42,500 nucleotides of DNA from Halisarca cf. caerulea (lineage: Eukaryota > Porifera > Demospongiae > Chondrillida > Halisarcidae). The stretch spans positions 603,701 to 646,200 of the forward strand of contig CAUJGJ010000264.1 of the NCBI GenBank assembly GCA_963170055.1, written 5' to 3'. Under the pieces are notes generated by a model that saw only the letters and a list, made by a program, of their open reading frames with translations, made no database searches and was not told the DNA's origin. Position numbers and translations under genes: made by a program. The stretch's first letter is position 1, and each line of letters starts with the position of its first letter. Below, piece after piece: positions 32,201 to 41,405 of the stretch.

Positions 32201-32357
32201 ATGCTTAATAAATCTTCCCTCCGTCAAGTCTTCATTTGGGCAAAGAGCCTTCAGCTTTTCTGGTGTTTCATTATGGCGTTCCATACCTACATCTGTGCGC
32301 ATGGCCGAATCTTCATCAATATTCTCAAGGCTTGTATTTGATATTCTGAATAATTAA
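29277..32357 (+). CDS. LINE polyprotein: 2A-like, APE endonuclease, reverse transcriptase
   Basis: 1026 residues, no internal stop. Residues 11-30 are hydrophobic (CSLVILFTVFIAVLSI..), signal- or anchor-like. GDVEKNPGP at 87-95 is a 2A-like recoding motif; the predicted skip lies between G94 and P95. Residues ~106-320 are an APE-type endonuclease: HLNIRSL, SETWLD (E139), GDFNID (D246), SDHLP (D312, H313). Residues ~580-840 are the reverse transcriptase: FRPISIL, FLDVSKAFD (D669), SGVPQGSVLGP (724-734), FADD (756-759), KFLGVLI. The C-terminal SLWRSIP block (998-1004) is typical of the Jockey/CR1 superfamily. It would nick target DNA and copy the LINE RNA in place. No separate ORF1 is present. 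All catalytic motifs are intact. Confidence 0.95.
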   Translation: MAARDIFRARCSLVILFTVFIAVLSIRPIFSSCSRIPFGEVYVLSSSLLPSYLPESRFSHLRSSLKTAWARLRVHSRYYSSCVLRSGDVEKNPGPSSLKNSAKNSLKIIHLNIRSLIYHFDELLCFVSSNRPDVLALSETWLDSSISDSEISLQGYSIFRSDRSRSGGGVAVYVADQFASSCLPSHPYPSGLESLWLSINNTKFPSSLALGCFYRPPSAPAQSVSDFMHSTESMIISKRNVLVCGDFNIDVSDHSTPFTKILNNFISAHSLSCPISQPTRISELRCSILDLFLASPDVPISNSAVLGASISDHLPILLEISWPSPKFPPKTVSRRSFKHFSTSDFNNDLSMVPWSVLDIFDDVDDKMHFFNHIFLDILDLHAPLKTVRVKKHCAPWISKYIRREMDKRNKLLKNYLACRSPSLWQEYRIQRNEVVSLQRKAKKEYFHRLISNNASPTTLWNTLRSACPSSKSSSSANWNLLGPDHTTVANRLNQHFVSVSSSSPVLSPPSCLYSPSSILTLSPTTPEWCEGALSSLKSSSGPDQIPSCALKAAKSIINYPLSSILNTSISTSTFPISWKCSSVKPLHKGGDRSNLSNFRPISILPACSKLLEKCVQNQLFQHLSSNNLLFSHQSGFRPGHSTQSLLLYCTDKWYKSLDRREYIAVLFLDVSKAFDTVNHSLLLSKLHLLGLDPSAVLWFKSYLSDRSQVTCIDGSSSSPGFLSSGVPQGSVLGPALFSIFINDLPQMLPPDSTLLFADDTTIFLSGSDPQALNSSLQSCLDLANSWMEKNGLKLNASKTKCMLIHSPRKKHCPSLNIHLSGQSIEQVHSFKFLGVLINDTLTWDDHINNIVSKVSRKLNLLRRLSWFLPRSLLILFLKSYVFPIFDYCDVVWNSCSKKDSDRLQSLLNYGCRIVLQKPRYSSASQIRNELGLSNLESRRKLHLLQVMYNCLSSRAPSYLSTLFRLPSHDHYTRSSCLINLPSVKSSFGQRAFSFSGVSLWRSIPTSVRMAESSSIFSRLVFDILNN
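29535..29561 (+). other. 2A-like translational recoding motif
   Basis: ggt gat gtt gag aag aat cct ggt cca encodes GDVEKNPGP, matching the D(V/I)ExNPGP core. In known cases the ribosome skips the Gly-Pro bond, giving two products from one ORF. 2A-like motifs are known near the N-terminus of some APE-type non-LTR retrotransposons. Here the upstream product would be a 94-residue peptide with a hydrophobic start. Confidence 0.85.
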
Positions 32358-32861
32358 ATATTCATTTTCTTGCATTTATGTCTTATTTTAATTTTCCAAT
32401 ACTCACATTTTATAACTTTAACTGGAAAACTCTTTATTGCATGTCTTTTACATCATTGGCTGACTTAACCTTACATTCATTGCCTTGAATTTTGACTTGT
32501 TCATTTTCCAATTTCACTCAATCCACCATTTTTTAACTACCTAATCTTACATTTATTTATTTACTTATTTATTTATTTATTTATTTTCCATTCACTCCTC
32601 ACATACCTATCCCCCTTTTTTACTCCCTGTATCTTTTCCTTGTGTTTCTGGGTGCCTAGTATAGTAGCCTTTTGGCTAAAGGCCTCCCCAGGTTAAATAA
32701 GCTTCCATAACCATAACCATAACACTAAAGCCGGGTTCACAATATGACACATCAGCAAACGTTCACGCATCGTGTCATTCAGTGCATACGTGAATATGCG
32801 TGTACAAGTGTTCACAATTTGCACATGTTGTACTATTTGTGGTTCAAGATGCCAGCAAACA

Positions 32862-32863
32862 TA
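32862..32863. other. Empty Tc1/mariner target site
   Basis: The sequence 'agcaaacaTActaattat' equals the flanks of the 15613-16292 element joined at one TA. Confidence 0.9.
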
Positions 32864-33209
32864 CTAATTATATTTATAATTAATACTACTTAATACTGGA
32901 CAAAGCATGTCAGCATTTCTCAATCATGAAGGGTATCATGAGGATGGGGGCCACCCGATTTCAATGAATTTCCCATTTAGATTATTGATTATTGCGTGTT
33001 TGTTAGATCTTCTCATTTAACTCTATTAATGTACATTCATAGGCAATATTGTGGAACTGTTTGTGATGCTGTCTATTGTATGGCCTTATAGGGCAGTTTT
33101 GCCCTAATACCATTGAGCATGTGGCTAATGCATTGATTGATTGATTGACATACAGATCCTAATAAGCACTTCACCATTTTCGGTAAGGATCCGAAGTAGA
33201 TCCTGATTC

Positions 33210-34098
33210 GGTTGTACTTCCTTGCCAAGACTATTCTCATTCTGCAACAGTACCTGTCCTATCCATCAAGTGTTGAGCATGAACAAGCTACGGTCATTAA
33301 CAAGATCAAGGCTTAACGCCGCTGTAACCTTTCTGAGGAAGCTGCTACGTTACATGAAAAACCCCTCCGACTTACAACAATTAATGGCCTTTGCAAGTGA
33401 GAAAGGTGCATCCTACTGGTTGGGGGTGCTTCCACTAACTGACCATGGTTTTGACTTGCACAAGGGGGCTTTCCGGGATGCATTGAGCCTACATTATGGT
33501 TGGCAGCTAATTGACTTATATACCATCTCACTGTGTTTGTGGGAAGAATTTCACAATTGAGCATGCTTTTAGCTGCTCCTGTGGTGGATTTCCGTCCGAG
33601 AGACACAATGCTGTAAGAGACATCACAGTCAACTTACTCACTGAGGTGTGTCACAATGTTTCTGTGGAGCTGGAACCCCAACCATTGTCCGGTGAAGAAT
33701 TCCGGTACAGGACTGCTAATACTGAGGATGGGGCACAACTTGATGTCCATGCACAGGGATTCTGGGGGGACAAGCACAAGGGTGTATTTTCAATATAAAG
33801 ATGTTCAACCCCTACGCACCCAGCAATCGCAAGTCCACCACTGAATCTGTGTACAGAAGACATGAGAGAGAACTGCTATGAATCGAGGATCCTTGAAGTA
33901 GAACATGGATTGTTCACCCCACTGGTTCTCTCAGCAGCAGGTGGGATGGGCACAGCAGCAACAGTCACATACAAGAGACTGGCCTCACTCCTGGCAGAGA
34001 AGCATGGACAGCCGTACTCAAAGACCATGAACTGGATTAGATGCAATTTGAGTTTTTCGCTACTGAGGTCCTCCATCACTTGTATTCGTAGTTCCTGA
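33210..34098 (+). pseudogene. Retroelement C-terminal ORF (CCHC finger), frameshifted, copy B
   Basis: Duplicate of 16640-17520 with the same frame breaks. It has one extra 8-bp piece ('attgactt' near 33510) and a few substitutions (for example HCPVKN versus HCQVNN in one frame). Confidence 0.6.
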
Positions 34099-34099
34099 T

Positions 34100-35318
34100 C
34101 TTCAACCAAACGTGCCTGCCACATGTCAACCATCAGAGAAGGGCAACTTGATTTAGTGTCAAGTGAGGACAGAATCCCTACTTGCTAAATGCAAACTACT
34201 ATTATTAAATATTATAGCTAATTTAATATGACTATATTTGTTGTACTTGGAGAGGTTCTCATTGACAGTTCAAGATAAATAATATAGTGGGGCGTATATT
34301 TTGTGTTTGAAGAATTTGGCTGTAATTTTATTGTACGCATACTGACCACCTGAACACTTGGCTCAGTACCAACAACCGGCATTCATGCACTGAATACCAC
34401 CCACTGGAAAGTGTTATGGGTGTCGCTGCCAAAGGAGGTATGTAGCAAGACTATGTAACCACACAGGCAGTCCCACGTAGTGGAACCTCTGTAAGCAGAC
34501 ACCTCAATACATCAGCATTCCTTAATTTGACCATAGATACTGAAAACCCATGATCTAACCAAATTTCAAAGGACTAAAGTATCATCAAATACGCAACACT
34601 AAGGCAATTGCGTCATAATAATTACGTGAACCCGACTAAATTTTTGAGGAAGATGGTGTGTTCCTGCACTGGGTGCTCATCGTCCAAAAACACAAAAGTT
34701 AACTTCCTCAAAAATTTAGTACTATATACGTCGATAAGTTACAGAAGGTGAGCACAGATGCAACTATACCAAGTAGAGCAGATTCTGTGAATGTTACTAT
34801 ACAAATGAGATATGTGACGTACAGGCAGGGTGGTGCAGGGTCAGGATTCAGTTTCCATACACCATCATAATTTACATAGTGGGTGGGGCTGGAATCTGCC
34901 ATGTGAAAAGTAAAACAAATGATATTCTTTCAAAAACAGCCGAAGAAGACAGAGGAATGACATCACTCTCTCCTAGGTGCAATCCTCCAATTTCCCCAAT
35001 GCAGCCTACAGTCACCAAGTTCAGTACTTACGAGAATCTACTGAGAAGTGTTGATTAGCCAAATGGCTGACCCATCTTAATTTTGGTCAGCTATGCTCAT
35101 GCTTTGCTTGCAAAATGGCAGATGGTAGACTGCTATTTCTAGCCCATGCAGTGTATCTTACCAAATATACACGATTGAATATTTGTGAAAATAAAGTCCT
35201 GCAAAAACTAGTGTGGATACAGTATTCAGTTAAATACAGTATATAATTTACTAAGTGCAATTGCTGCTAATATTCACGACTTAGTGTAAGAAATACCCCC
35301 AAAGTGTGCAATAACACG
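34100..35318. other. Array flank upstream of gene 6, no gene
   Basis: Near-identical duplicate of 17521-18740 (truncated MITE near 34480, octamer-type segment near 34870). Confidence 0.7.
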
Positions 35319-35722
35319 CCATGCAGGTGGATCCCGCTACACACTGTACTCCATGCCATGCAGGTGGATCCTGCTACACACTGTACTCCATGCCATGCAG
35401 GTGGATCCCGCTACACACTGTACTCCATGCCATGCAGGTGGATCCTGCTACACACTGTACTCCATGCCATGCAGGTGGATCCCGCTACACACTGTACTCC
35501 ATGCCATGCAGGTGGATCCCGCTACACACTCTGTACTCCATGCCATGCAGGTGGATCCCGCTACACACTGTACTCCATGCCATGCAGGTGGGTCCTGCTA
35601 CACACTGTACTCCATGCCATGCAGGTGGATCCTGCTACACACTGTACTCCATGCCATGCAGGTGGATCCTGCTACACACTGTACTCCATGCCATGCAGGT
35701 GGATCCCGCTACACACTCTGTA
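35319..35722. repeat. 37-bp minisatellite upstream of gene 6, 11 copies
   Basis: Same unit as 18741-19104; starts 35319 to 35691. One unit (35504) carries an inserted CT and is 39 bp. Confidence 0.95.
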
Positions 35723-36068
35723 CTCTACAGAAAACTAAAATGCTACAATGAAGTCTTCTACAGGGGCTTCTTGTGCAAAATGTACACCATGACATTAACT
35801 GTTGCAGCATCCAGGAGAAGATAAAAAGTGTAACCCCCGACTTCTTAGACTGTCCTGGGCAGTGATATGTTTTACCTGATGGGTACCATACATGCTGTCC
35901 CAGAATAGCTACCACACTAGCTGTCTCAATCTGATAACTACCACACACGCTGTCCCACAAAGTAGTACGGGAATACCCTTAGCAGGGACACGCCCTACAT
36001 CCTCTCTCTATACAATCGATGATATAATTTCTCTATGCATGAAGAAAAGTGTGTGTCCCTCCCCCTTT

Positions 36069-36099
36069 CCTAATTAGGGAGTTGGTCACACTATAAAAG
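36069..36099 (+). promoter_or_regulatory. CArG box + TATA box, gene 6
   Basis: CCTAATTAGG (36069-36078), 13 bp, TATAAAAG (36092-36099). Confidence 0.65.
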
Positions 36100-36114
36100 A
36101 GGTCTGGGGAAAAG

Positions 36115-36213
36115 ATGACTCCAGTATCAGAGAAAGAACAAGTAGTACTAAGAACTAGTCTAAGAGCTACAATAGGTATCAAGTACTGGAATTTCAGCAA
36201 AAGAAAGATCTAA
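36115..36213 (+). other. Upstream ORF, gene 6 leader (32 codons)
   Basis: Same frame and stop as in gene 1; ends before the main ATG at 36278. Confidence 0.45.
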
Positions 36214-36277
36214 CAAGAACTATTGGCGATCGACTAAATATTATTTGAAGAGATTTTGTAACACACATTTCAGGAAC

Positions 36278-36901
36278 ATGTCTTGGATTGAAGCAAGGAG
36301 CTTGACCCTTCTGGGAGTTATAGCTGTTCAAATACTCTGTCTCACAGGGAAATTCGGAACATGCACTGCCAATCCACTCTGTAAAGGATTGCAGTGTGCT
36401 AGCCGTGAGATACCGCAGTGCAGCCTAACAACGAGGCCGACAACAAGCTGCCGGACTCAGAGGACTCAAATACACCAGTGCAATGAGCGAGAGAGAGCAT
36501 TGGGGAGGAACACAACATCACGAGTGGTGTTCTGGTATCAAACTACCGATGATAGCTTTGAGAAGATAAACACAGCGCTAGACATGAAACACACTGATGA
36601 CTCGGAATCTTCCTGTAACCAGGGAAACAAGACAGGAGAGACCAACTCGATCTGCTCGTGGGACTACGTCTGGGATTCTGATGCCAACCGTGTTCCTGAG
36701 TACATATATAGAGCCAAATTGAGGACCAGGGGTGCAAGCCCACATCACAGACTGGCCCATGGCAAGTCGTGTGACTGTAGTCCGGTGGTCTACCCCACAC
36801 ATGTTCTCAAACTCAAATGTAATCCCAACACTGACATCGAAGAATGGGTATCGGAAGTGGAATACGTGACTACCGGTTTCACGTGTATATATCACTTGTA
36901 G
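36278..36901 (+). CDS. Secreted IL-17-like cysteine-rich protein, copy 6
   Basis: Intact 207-residue copy. States K36, S42, D135, V171 with private changes N25K (at the end of the signal peptide core) and A90T. By flanking sequence it is the duplicate of gene 3, but S42 and V171 differ from gene 3 and match gene 1. It is the last copy before the array ends near 38.9 kb. Confidence 0.7.
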   Translation: MSWIEARSLTLLGVIAVQILCLTGKFGTCTANPLCKGLQCASREIPQCSLTTRPTTSCRTQRTQIHQCNERERALGRNTTSRVVFWYQTTDDSFEKINTALDMKHTDDSESSCNQGNKTGETNSICSWDYVWDSDANRVPEYIYRAKLRTRGASPHHRLAHGKSCDCSPVVYPTHVLKLKCNPNTDIEEWVSEVEYVTTGFTCIYHL

Positions 36902-37308
36902 GACACTCACCCAGTACTTAGATGGACCGGAAACCAAGCTTCTTCTAACGATAAAATTGGACAAATGAGCATGATTATTTTATTCTCAATCTAGAAATTA
37001 GTTAAAATTAACTTTATAAAAGTTTAAAACCATTATTTTGTGTTAGCATTAGGCCAGAAGCATGTACAGCTGCCCCTTAGCAGTCACAACACAGGTGTAT
37101 GTGCAAACACATACATCATTGCATGTGTGAACAATTCACTTCTGTGGAAGCTTCCATGATGATGGAGCATTACTCTTTGATTCACTTCTGTAGAATCACG
37201 CATGTCACCTCACAATTTGTTCTCCTTCATTTATTACAAGCTGTGATAGACTTCCGAATGGTGCGCAAAATAAACATTGGAGAGTGGGTAGTGTAGCTTC
37301 ACAAAACA

Positions 37309-37688
37309 CAGTGGAAACCCACTATAACGAATCACAGGGGATCGACAATGTAAATTATCATTATACAAGAAATTCCCTATAACCAGGTACACTTTCATAG
37401 TAGAATATTCACTGGGGCATATAAAGATCTTCACTAAATGCAGCATTGGGGAAGGAATGATTTGTACTTTTTGGGGGGGGGTGGGGGGGTGGGGGGGTGG
37501 GGCTCATTCAATATCATATGCAATTCATTTGCAGAATAAGAACTTGATGAATATAAGATCAGGCAAACATTCAATTTGACTAGAATTAAAAATATTAGGG
37601 AGGGCTATAGCCCCTCCAGTCCCCATGGTTCCTACACCTATGTGCAGAAATTCAGTAAGAGATTTCAGATTCTTCATGAGTTTCCACT
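37309..37688. mobile_element. MITE (CAGTGGAAACCCACTATAAC family) split by a nested MITE
   Basis: Same element as 20707-20877, interrupted at 37444-37642. Confidence 0.7.
37444..37642. mobile_element. 199-bp nested MITE with poly-G core
   Basis: Starts CATTGGGGAAGGAA and ends GGTTCCTACACCTATG (imperfect inverted ends). Target duplication TGCAG at 37439-37443 and 37643-37647; the empty site 'aaatgcagaaattcac' survives near 20830-20845. Contains runs of 7-9 G around 37469-37502. Confidence 0.7.
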
Positions 37689-38109
37689 TCATACATACTG
37701 TCTGTACAGACATGCACCTCAAGCTGAACAAAGCACACCATGAAATAAATTTCGGCTGTTCATATATATACATAATACAATATTGCAGTGAGACCTTTGA
37801 CACCTGACACTTAATAATCCAACATTCTCCCTAGTCTGACCATCTTTGAGGTACGGTTACCATTATATGATATGCTAAGAGTCACTTGATAATACAACAA
37901 CCACAGCAACAACATAGAAGTTCCACTGCATACGTACATACATTATGTGTGTGTGCGCTTACATTGTTTTATTTTAAATATGCATACACATGTACAGTAC
38001 ACCCAAACGTTTGGTTTAGTACCAAAAGCAGACACTCACCAAATACGATTCACCGAAAGTGTTAAGGAGGTATGTAGCAAGACTATGCAACCACACAGGC
38101 AGTCCCACG

Positions 38110-38323
38110 CAGTGGAACCTCTGTAAGCAGACACCTCAATACATCAGCATTGTCTAAATTGACCTTATAATAATATTCAATACATTCCCCAATTTAACCT
38201 CATTCCGAAGGACTATAGAATCATATCAATTAATACTAAGCATCTCTTAGTGATCCGACAACCTCTGTAATCTGACACCTGTTATAGTTGGCCATGTAGT
38301 GTCGGATTATAGAGGTTCCACTA
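38110..38323. mobile_element. 181-bp-family MITE, longer diverged copy
   Basis: Starts CAGTGGAACCTCTGTAAGC, ends GATTATAGAGGTTCCACTA; 214 bp. Confidence 0.6.
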
Positions 38324-39005
38324 AACTGTGTGTATTACTGTAAGTACAAACTATAAGTTACAGAATGTGACACGGATGTGACTAAGCCAACTACAGCAGA
38401 TTCTGTGAATGTTACTATACAAATGAGATGTGACAGGCAGGGTGGGGCAGGGTCAAGATTCAGTTCCCATACACCATCATAATTTGCATAGTGGGTGGGG
38501 CTGGAATTAGCCATACGATATCTAATACATGATATCCTTTCAAAAACAGCCGAAGAAGACAGAGGAATGACACCATTCTCCCCTAGGTGCAATGCCCGAC
38601 TTTCCCTCATGCAGCCCGCAGTCACCAACTCTACTGCATACAATCAGTGACACATGTGAACAGTACAACTGTCATAACCCAACACACTGTATGCAAGTGG
38701 ACAGCAATACAGACAGTACAGGAGAATTTTAGCAATCCTAACATACACACTTTGCAGTTATGGCAAATCAATGGGCGGTGTGCAGTAAAACTGAAGAAGC
38801 ACCAGATGTTGTGAAATATTTCAAGACACAAAAATTGCAAATCACTTCGTTCTAGGGCAGAGAGAAATATTTGCAAATTAAAATTATAAGACAAAAAGTC
38901 ACCATCTTACAATCGCACAGTAATAATTAAGCCATGGTGGGCGAAATCTGAGATATCATTAAATGGACGGTTCCCAATACCTTTGATCAACAGACATTCT
39001 GGCTA
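38324..39005. other. Right edge of the array, no gene
   Basis: The octamer segment (near 38485) and the stretch matching 22440-22610 lie here. Homology to the array stops near 38890; 38890-39005 is unique. Confidence 0.5.
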
Positions 39006-39167
39006 CAGTGAGACCTCCCCAATCCGACACTCAATGAAGCTTGAAAAAGTGTCAGATTAGGAGGTTGTTGGATTATGGAGTAACTATTAGTATACTTTAG
39101 TATGGTGAGTGTACCTCATATTAAGATGGTTGGATTGGATAGAATGTCGGATTATAGAGGTGTCACG
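39006..39167. mobile_element. MITE next to a splice donor
   Basis: Left end CAGTGAGACCTCCCCAATCC; right end GATTATAGAGGTGTCACGG, altered from the usual TTCCACTG. It ends about 10 bp from the splice donor of the PDZ exon at 39178. Confidence 0.6.
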
Positions 39168-39177
39168 GTTCCTATAC

Positions 39178-39379
39178 CTTGAGTCCAACCTGGGCAGCTC
39201 TGGAGGATGGCTGAACTGAGCTAATGTACACACCGCAGTTGTACTCCAGACCTCCACGAATCGATATTCCCACTGACTCCGCCCCCTTCCTCTTGAGGTG
39301 GACCACTCGCTGTTCATAGGTTGGAATCGTGGGCAGGAGCGAGTTGTATTCAGCTCTCAAGCGGACAGGAATGAGGGGC
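39178..39379 (-). CDS. USH1C-like: Harmonin-like scaffold gene, exon 4 (linker + most of PDZ1)
   Basis: 202-nt exon between acceptor 'gtaaag|GCCCC' and donor 'CTCAAG|GTATAG'. It reads PLIPVRLRAEYNSLLP, then RVVHLKRKGAESVGISIRGG and LEYNCGVYISSVQPSSRAAQ, VGLK. The first part matches the harmonin linker after its N-terminal domain ('IRPLIP...EY..L'); the second is a PDZ domain with the GLGLSVRGG-type carboxylate-binding loop (here VGISIRGG). Harmonin-family scaffolds cross-link cadherins and cytoskeletal proteins at actin protrusions; that role here is inference. The donor is phase 0, just before the expected (V)GDEI strand. Confidence 0.82.
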
Positions 39380-39413
39380 CTTTACATAGATGGAGATATA
39401 ATTCATTGTAACA

Positions 39414-39449
<36 letters not shown>

Positions 39450-39464
39450 CACACACACGTACAT

Positions 39465-39496
<32 letters not shown>

Positions 39497-39540
39497 CCAC
39501 CCACCCACCCCCCCACACACACACATCCACACATCCACAC
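39414..39540. repeat. (CA)n compound microsatellite in intron 3
   Basis: CA runs at 39416-39447 and 39465-39495 followed by CCACCCACC and CCACACATC variants. Intronic on the - strand. Confidence 0.9.
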
Positions 39541-39977
39541 AAAAAAACTGCACGCACACACAAATGCACATGTGCACAACGCATCAGTGATCATCGTAAC
39601 GTGCAGTATTGGTGTCTACACATAAACATACATACATGCACACTGCAATATCAGCAGTAGGATAAAAGCAGGGACTACATCCCATAGATGCTATATACAC
39701 ATTACAGTATTGTGAGATATAATGAGGCGTGGGGGTGGAGGGATGGTTGACATGACGTAATGTCAAAGGGGACCACACATGCAAGGGGAGTCAAAACACC
39801 AAACAAGGGGCCCAGGATGTTCCCTTCTTCAAAATGCAGGATAATATACAGCATTACTATAAACTGCACTTAGTCTATGCTGGCATTCTTAAGAATTTTC
39901 TCATCTTAATTCACACATTAATATGTGTAATCATAGGATGCCAATTGAATGTGAACATTAAGATTGCAAAATCCATG

Positions 39978-40226
39978 TACACACAACAGGAAACACCTGA
40001 TGTACAAATAACAGGAAAATTAATACCTGATGTACACACAACAGGAAATACCTGATGTACACACAACAAGAAATACCTGATGTACACACAACAGGAAATA
40101 CCTGATGTACACACAACAGGAAAAACCTGATGTACACACAACAGGAAATACCTGATGTAAACACAACAGGAAATACCTGATGTAAACACAACAGGAAATA
40201 CCTGATGTAAACACAACAGGAAATAC
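39978..40226. repeat. 25-bp minisatellite built from a splice donor
   Basis: On the - strand the unit is 'TACATCAGGTATTTCCTGTT' + 'GTGTT'. It starts exactly at the end of exon 3 (40227): the last ~7 exon bases and the first 18 intron bases are tandemly copied. Intact CAG|GT junctions fall at 40226, 40201, 40176, 40151, 40126, 40101, 40076, 40051, 40026 and 39996. Confidence 0.92.
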
Positions 40227-40310
40227 CTGATGTAATGATAGAGGCCTCTTTTCTTAGGGTGGGCCAGAATGGGACGCAGAGTCTCAACCAGTTCTTCCAC
40301 AACTTGAGTT
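40227..40310 (-). CDS. USH1C-like: Harmonin-like scaffold gene, exon 3
   Basis: 84-nt exon between acceptor 'gctgtag|AACTC' and donor 'ACATCAG|GTATTT'. Reads TQVVEELVETLRPILAHPKK, then RGLYHYI, and its final AG joins the G of exon 4 to give R before PLIP. It is the second half of the harmonin N-terminal domain (harmonin has LVxxLxxI..P..L.LF..IRPLIP). Both boundaries are phase-compatible. Confidence 0.78.
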
Positions 40311-40408
40311 CTACAGCAACACGAACAGCATGTGCATACAGTATAATATTATTATACAAAATACAACTATAAGGTCATGCAAAGTTAATTTATGTTTCTG
40401 GTCCTACC

Positions 40409-40565
40409 GGTGGCATACAAGTACACTGGGTGGCATACAAGCACACCAGGTGGCACACAAGCACACCAGGTGGCACACAAGCACACTGGGTGGCATACAA
40501 GCACACAGGATGACATACAAGCATACAGGATAGCATACAAGTACATCGGATGGCATAAAAGCACA
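40409..40565. repeat. 20-bp minisatellite in intron 2, about 8 copies
   Basis: Unit 'ggtggcatacaagcacacca' with drift to 'ggatagcatacaagtacatc'. Confidence 0.9.
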
Positions 40566-40956
40566 TCCTTATGATATTTTCACCACAACTTCTAGTACAC
40601 CATTTTTAGCAGGTCTTAAATTTAGCTAATCTAACGACCTTTCAACAAATCATTACAATTGGCTCCTGTTATGATAGTGGTTGATAAAGATTGGATTGCT
40701 AATGCTTATTCATGCAGCAAATCACTGTGTATAATATTATATTATAGGATTTATGTATTCATATAGAAATGACAATTATATAAATCATGCTAACACGGTT
40801 AGTTCAAACTTGGTAGAGTCATTGTTACATGCTTCTGGTGATGAATCAGACTCTTCATTACTTTCCATTAATTCCAAAACTTTCTTCAAAAACTAAATTT
40901 GGTACCCACTAAATTCTGGCAATTACGAAAGGCTAACTTTAGTTTCCGCTAAAATC

Positions 40957-41117
40957 AGAGAGTATTGTGAACAGTTATACTGCATGTGATATGAACACTC
41001 AGACCATATAGAGGGTATTGTGAACAGTTATACTGCATGTGATATGAACACTCAGACCATATAGAGGGTATTATGAACAGTTATACTGCATGTGATATGA
41101 ACACTCAGACCACATAT
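40957..41117. repeat. 54-bp tandem repeat, 3 copies, intron 2
   Basis: Unit starts 'gtattgtgaacagttatact' and includes 'gatatgaacactcagaccat'. Copies are almost identical, so the expansion is recent. Confidence 0.9.
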
Positions 41118-41337
41118 GTAATATTAAACCATAAGTAATCACAATCCCTTGTGTATACTATACAAGTGACTGGCGTAACATGACAAGTAGTACATAAACC
41201 GTGCATGTAGTCCGGTGTAGCTCAGACCCAATCTCGCTCGGCCATTTTCGGGGACACCTTCCCGGCCGGTGACCTCAGTCATGGTGAGCATGGGTCTGGC
41301 AACGCGGGACTAAAGTGCATGCCATACACATACTGAC

Positions 41338-41405
41338 CTCTGGAACACTTTGAGGGCATTCTGAAGAGCACTACGATCTTGAAAGGAGTCCAAATGAAGA
41401 TTTAC
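41338..41405 (-). CDS. USH1C-like: Harmonin-like scaffold gene, exon 2
   Basis: 68-nt exon, acceptor 'ggtgtag|GTAAAT', donor 'CCAGAG|GTCAGT'. Reads VNLHLDSFQDRSALQNALKV then FQ; its trailing AG joins exon 3's A as Arg. It continues the helical N-terminal domain started in exon 1 (harmonin: V..LI....E..YLYDVLR.YHQT). Confidence 0.72.

Larger units (their letters stand above)
29261..32720 (+). mobile_element. Full-length-looking CR1/L2-group LINE
   Basis: Inserted with an 8-bp target duplication 'taacacta' (29253-29260 and 32720-32727, the last base of the tail being ambiguous); the unoccupied site is at 15469-15476. The 5' leader is only 16 bp. One long ORF, then a ~360-bp 3' region with an ATTT-rich stretch (about 32555-32585), a hairpin 'agccttttggctaaaggcct' and a (CCATAA)n tail. 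Intact ORF, clean target duplication and absence from the sister block indicate a recent insertion. The A+C-poor, TC-rich codon use of the ORF differs from the cytokine-like genes. Confidence 0.93.

Noticed and set aside
41210..41320. Possible tRNA or SINE promoter ('gtgtagctcagaccc')
   Set aside because: No convincing A/B box pair or cloverleaf. The partly inverted 'ctcagaccca'/'tgggtctgg' words suggest another small inverted-repeat element.
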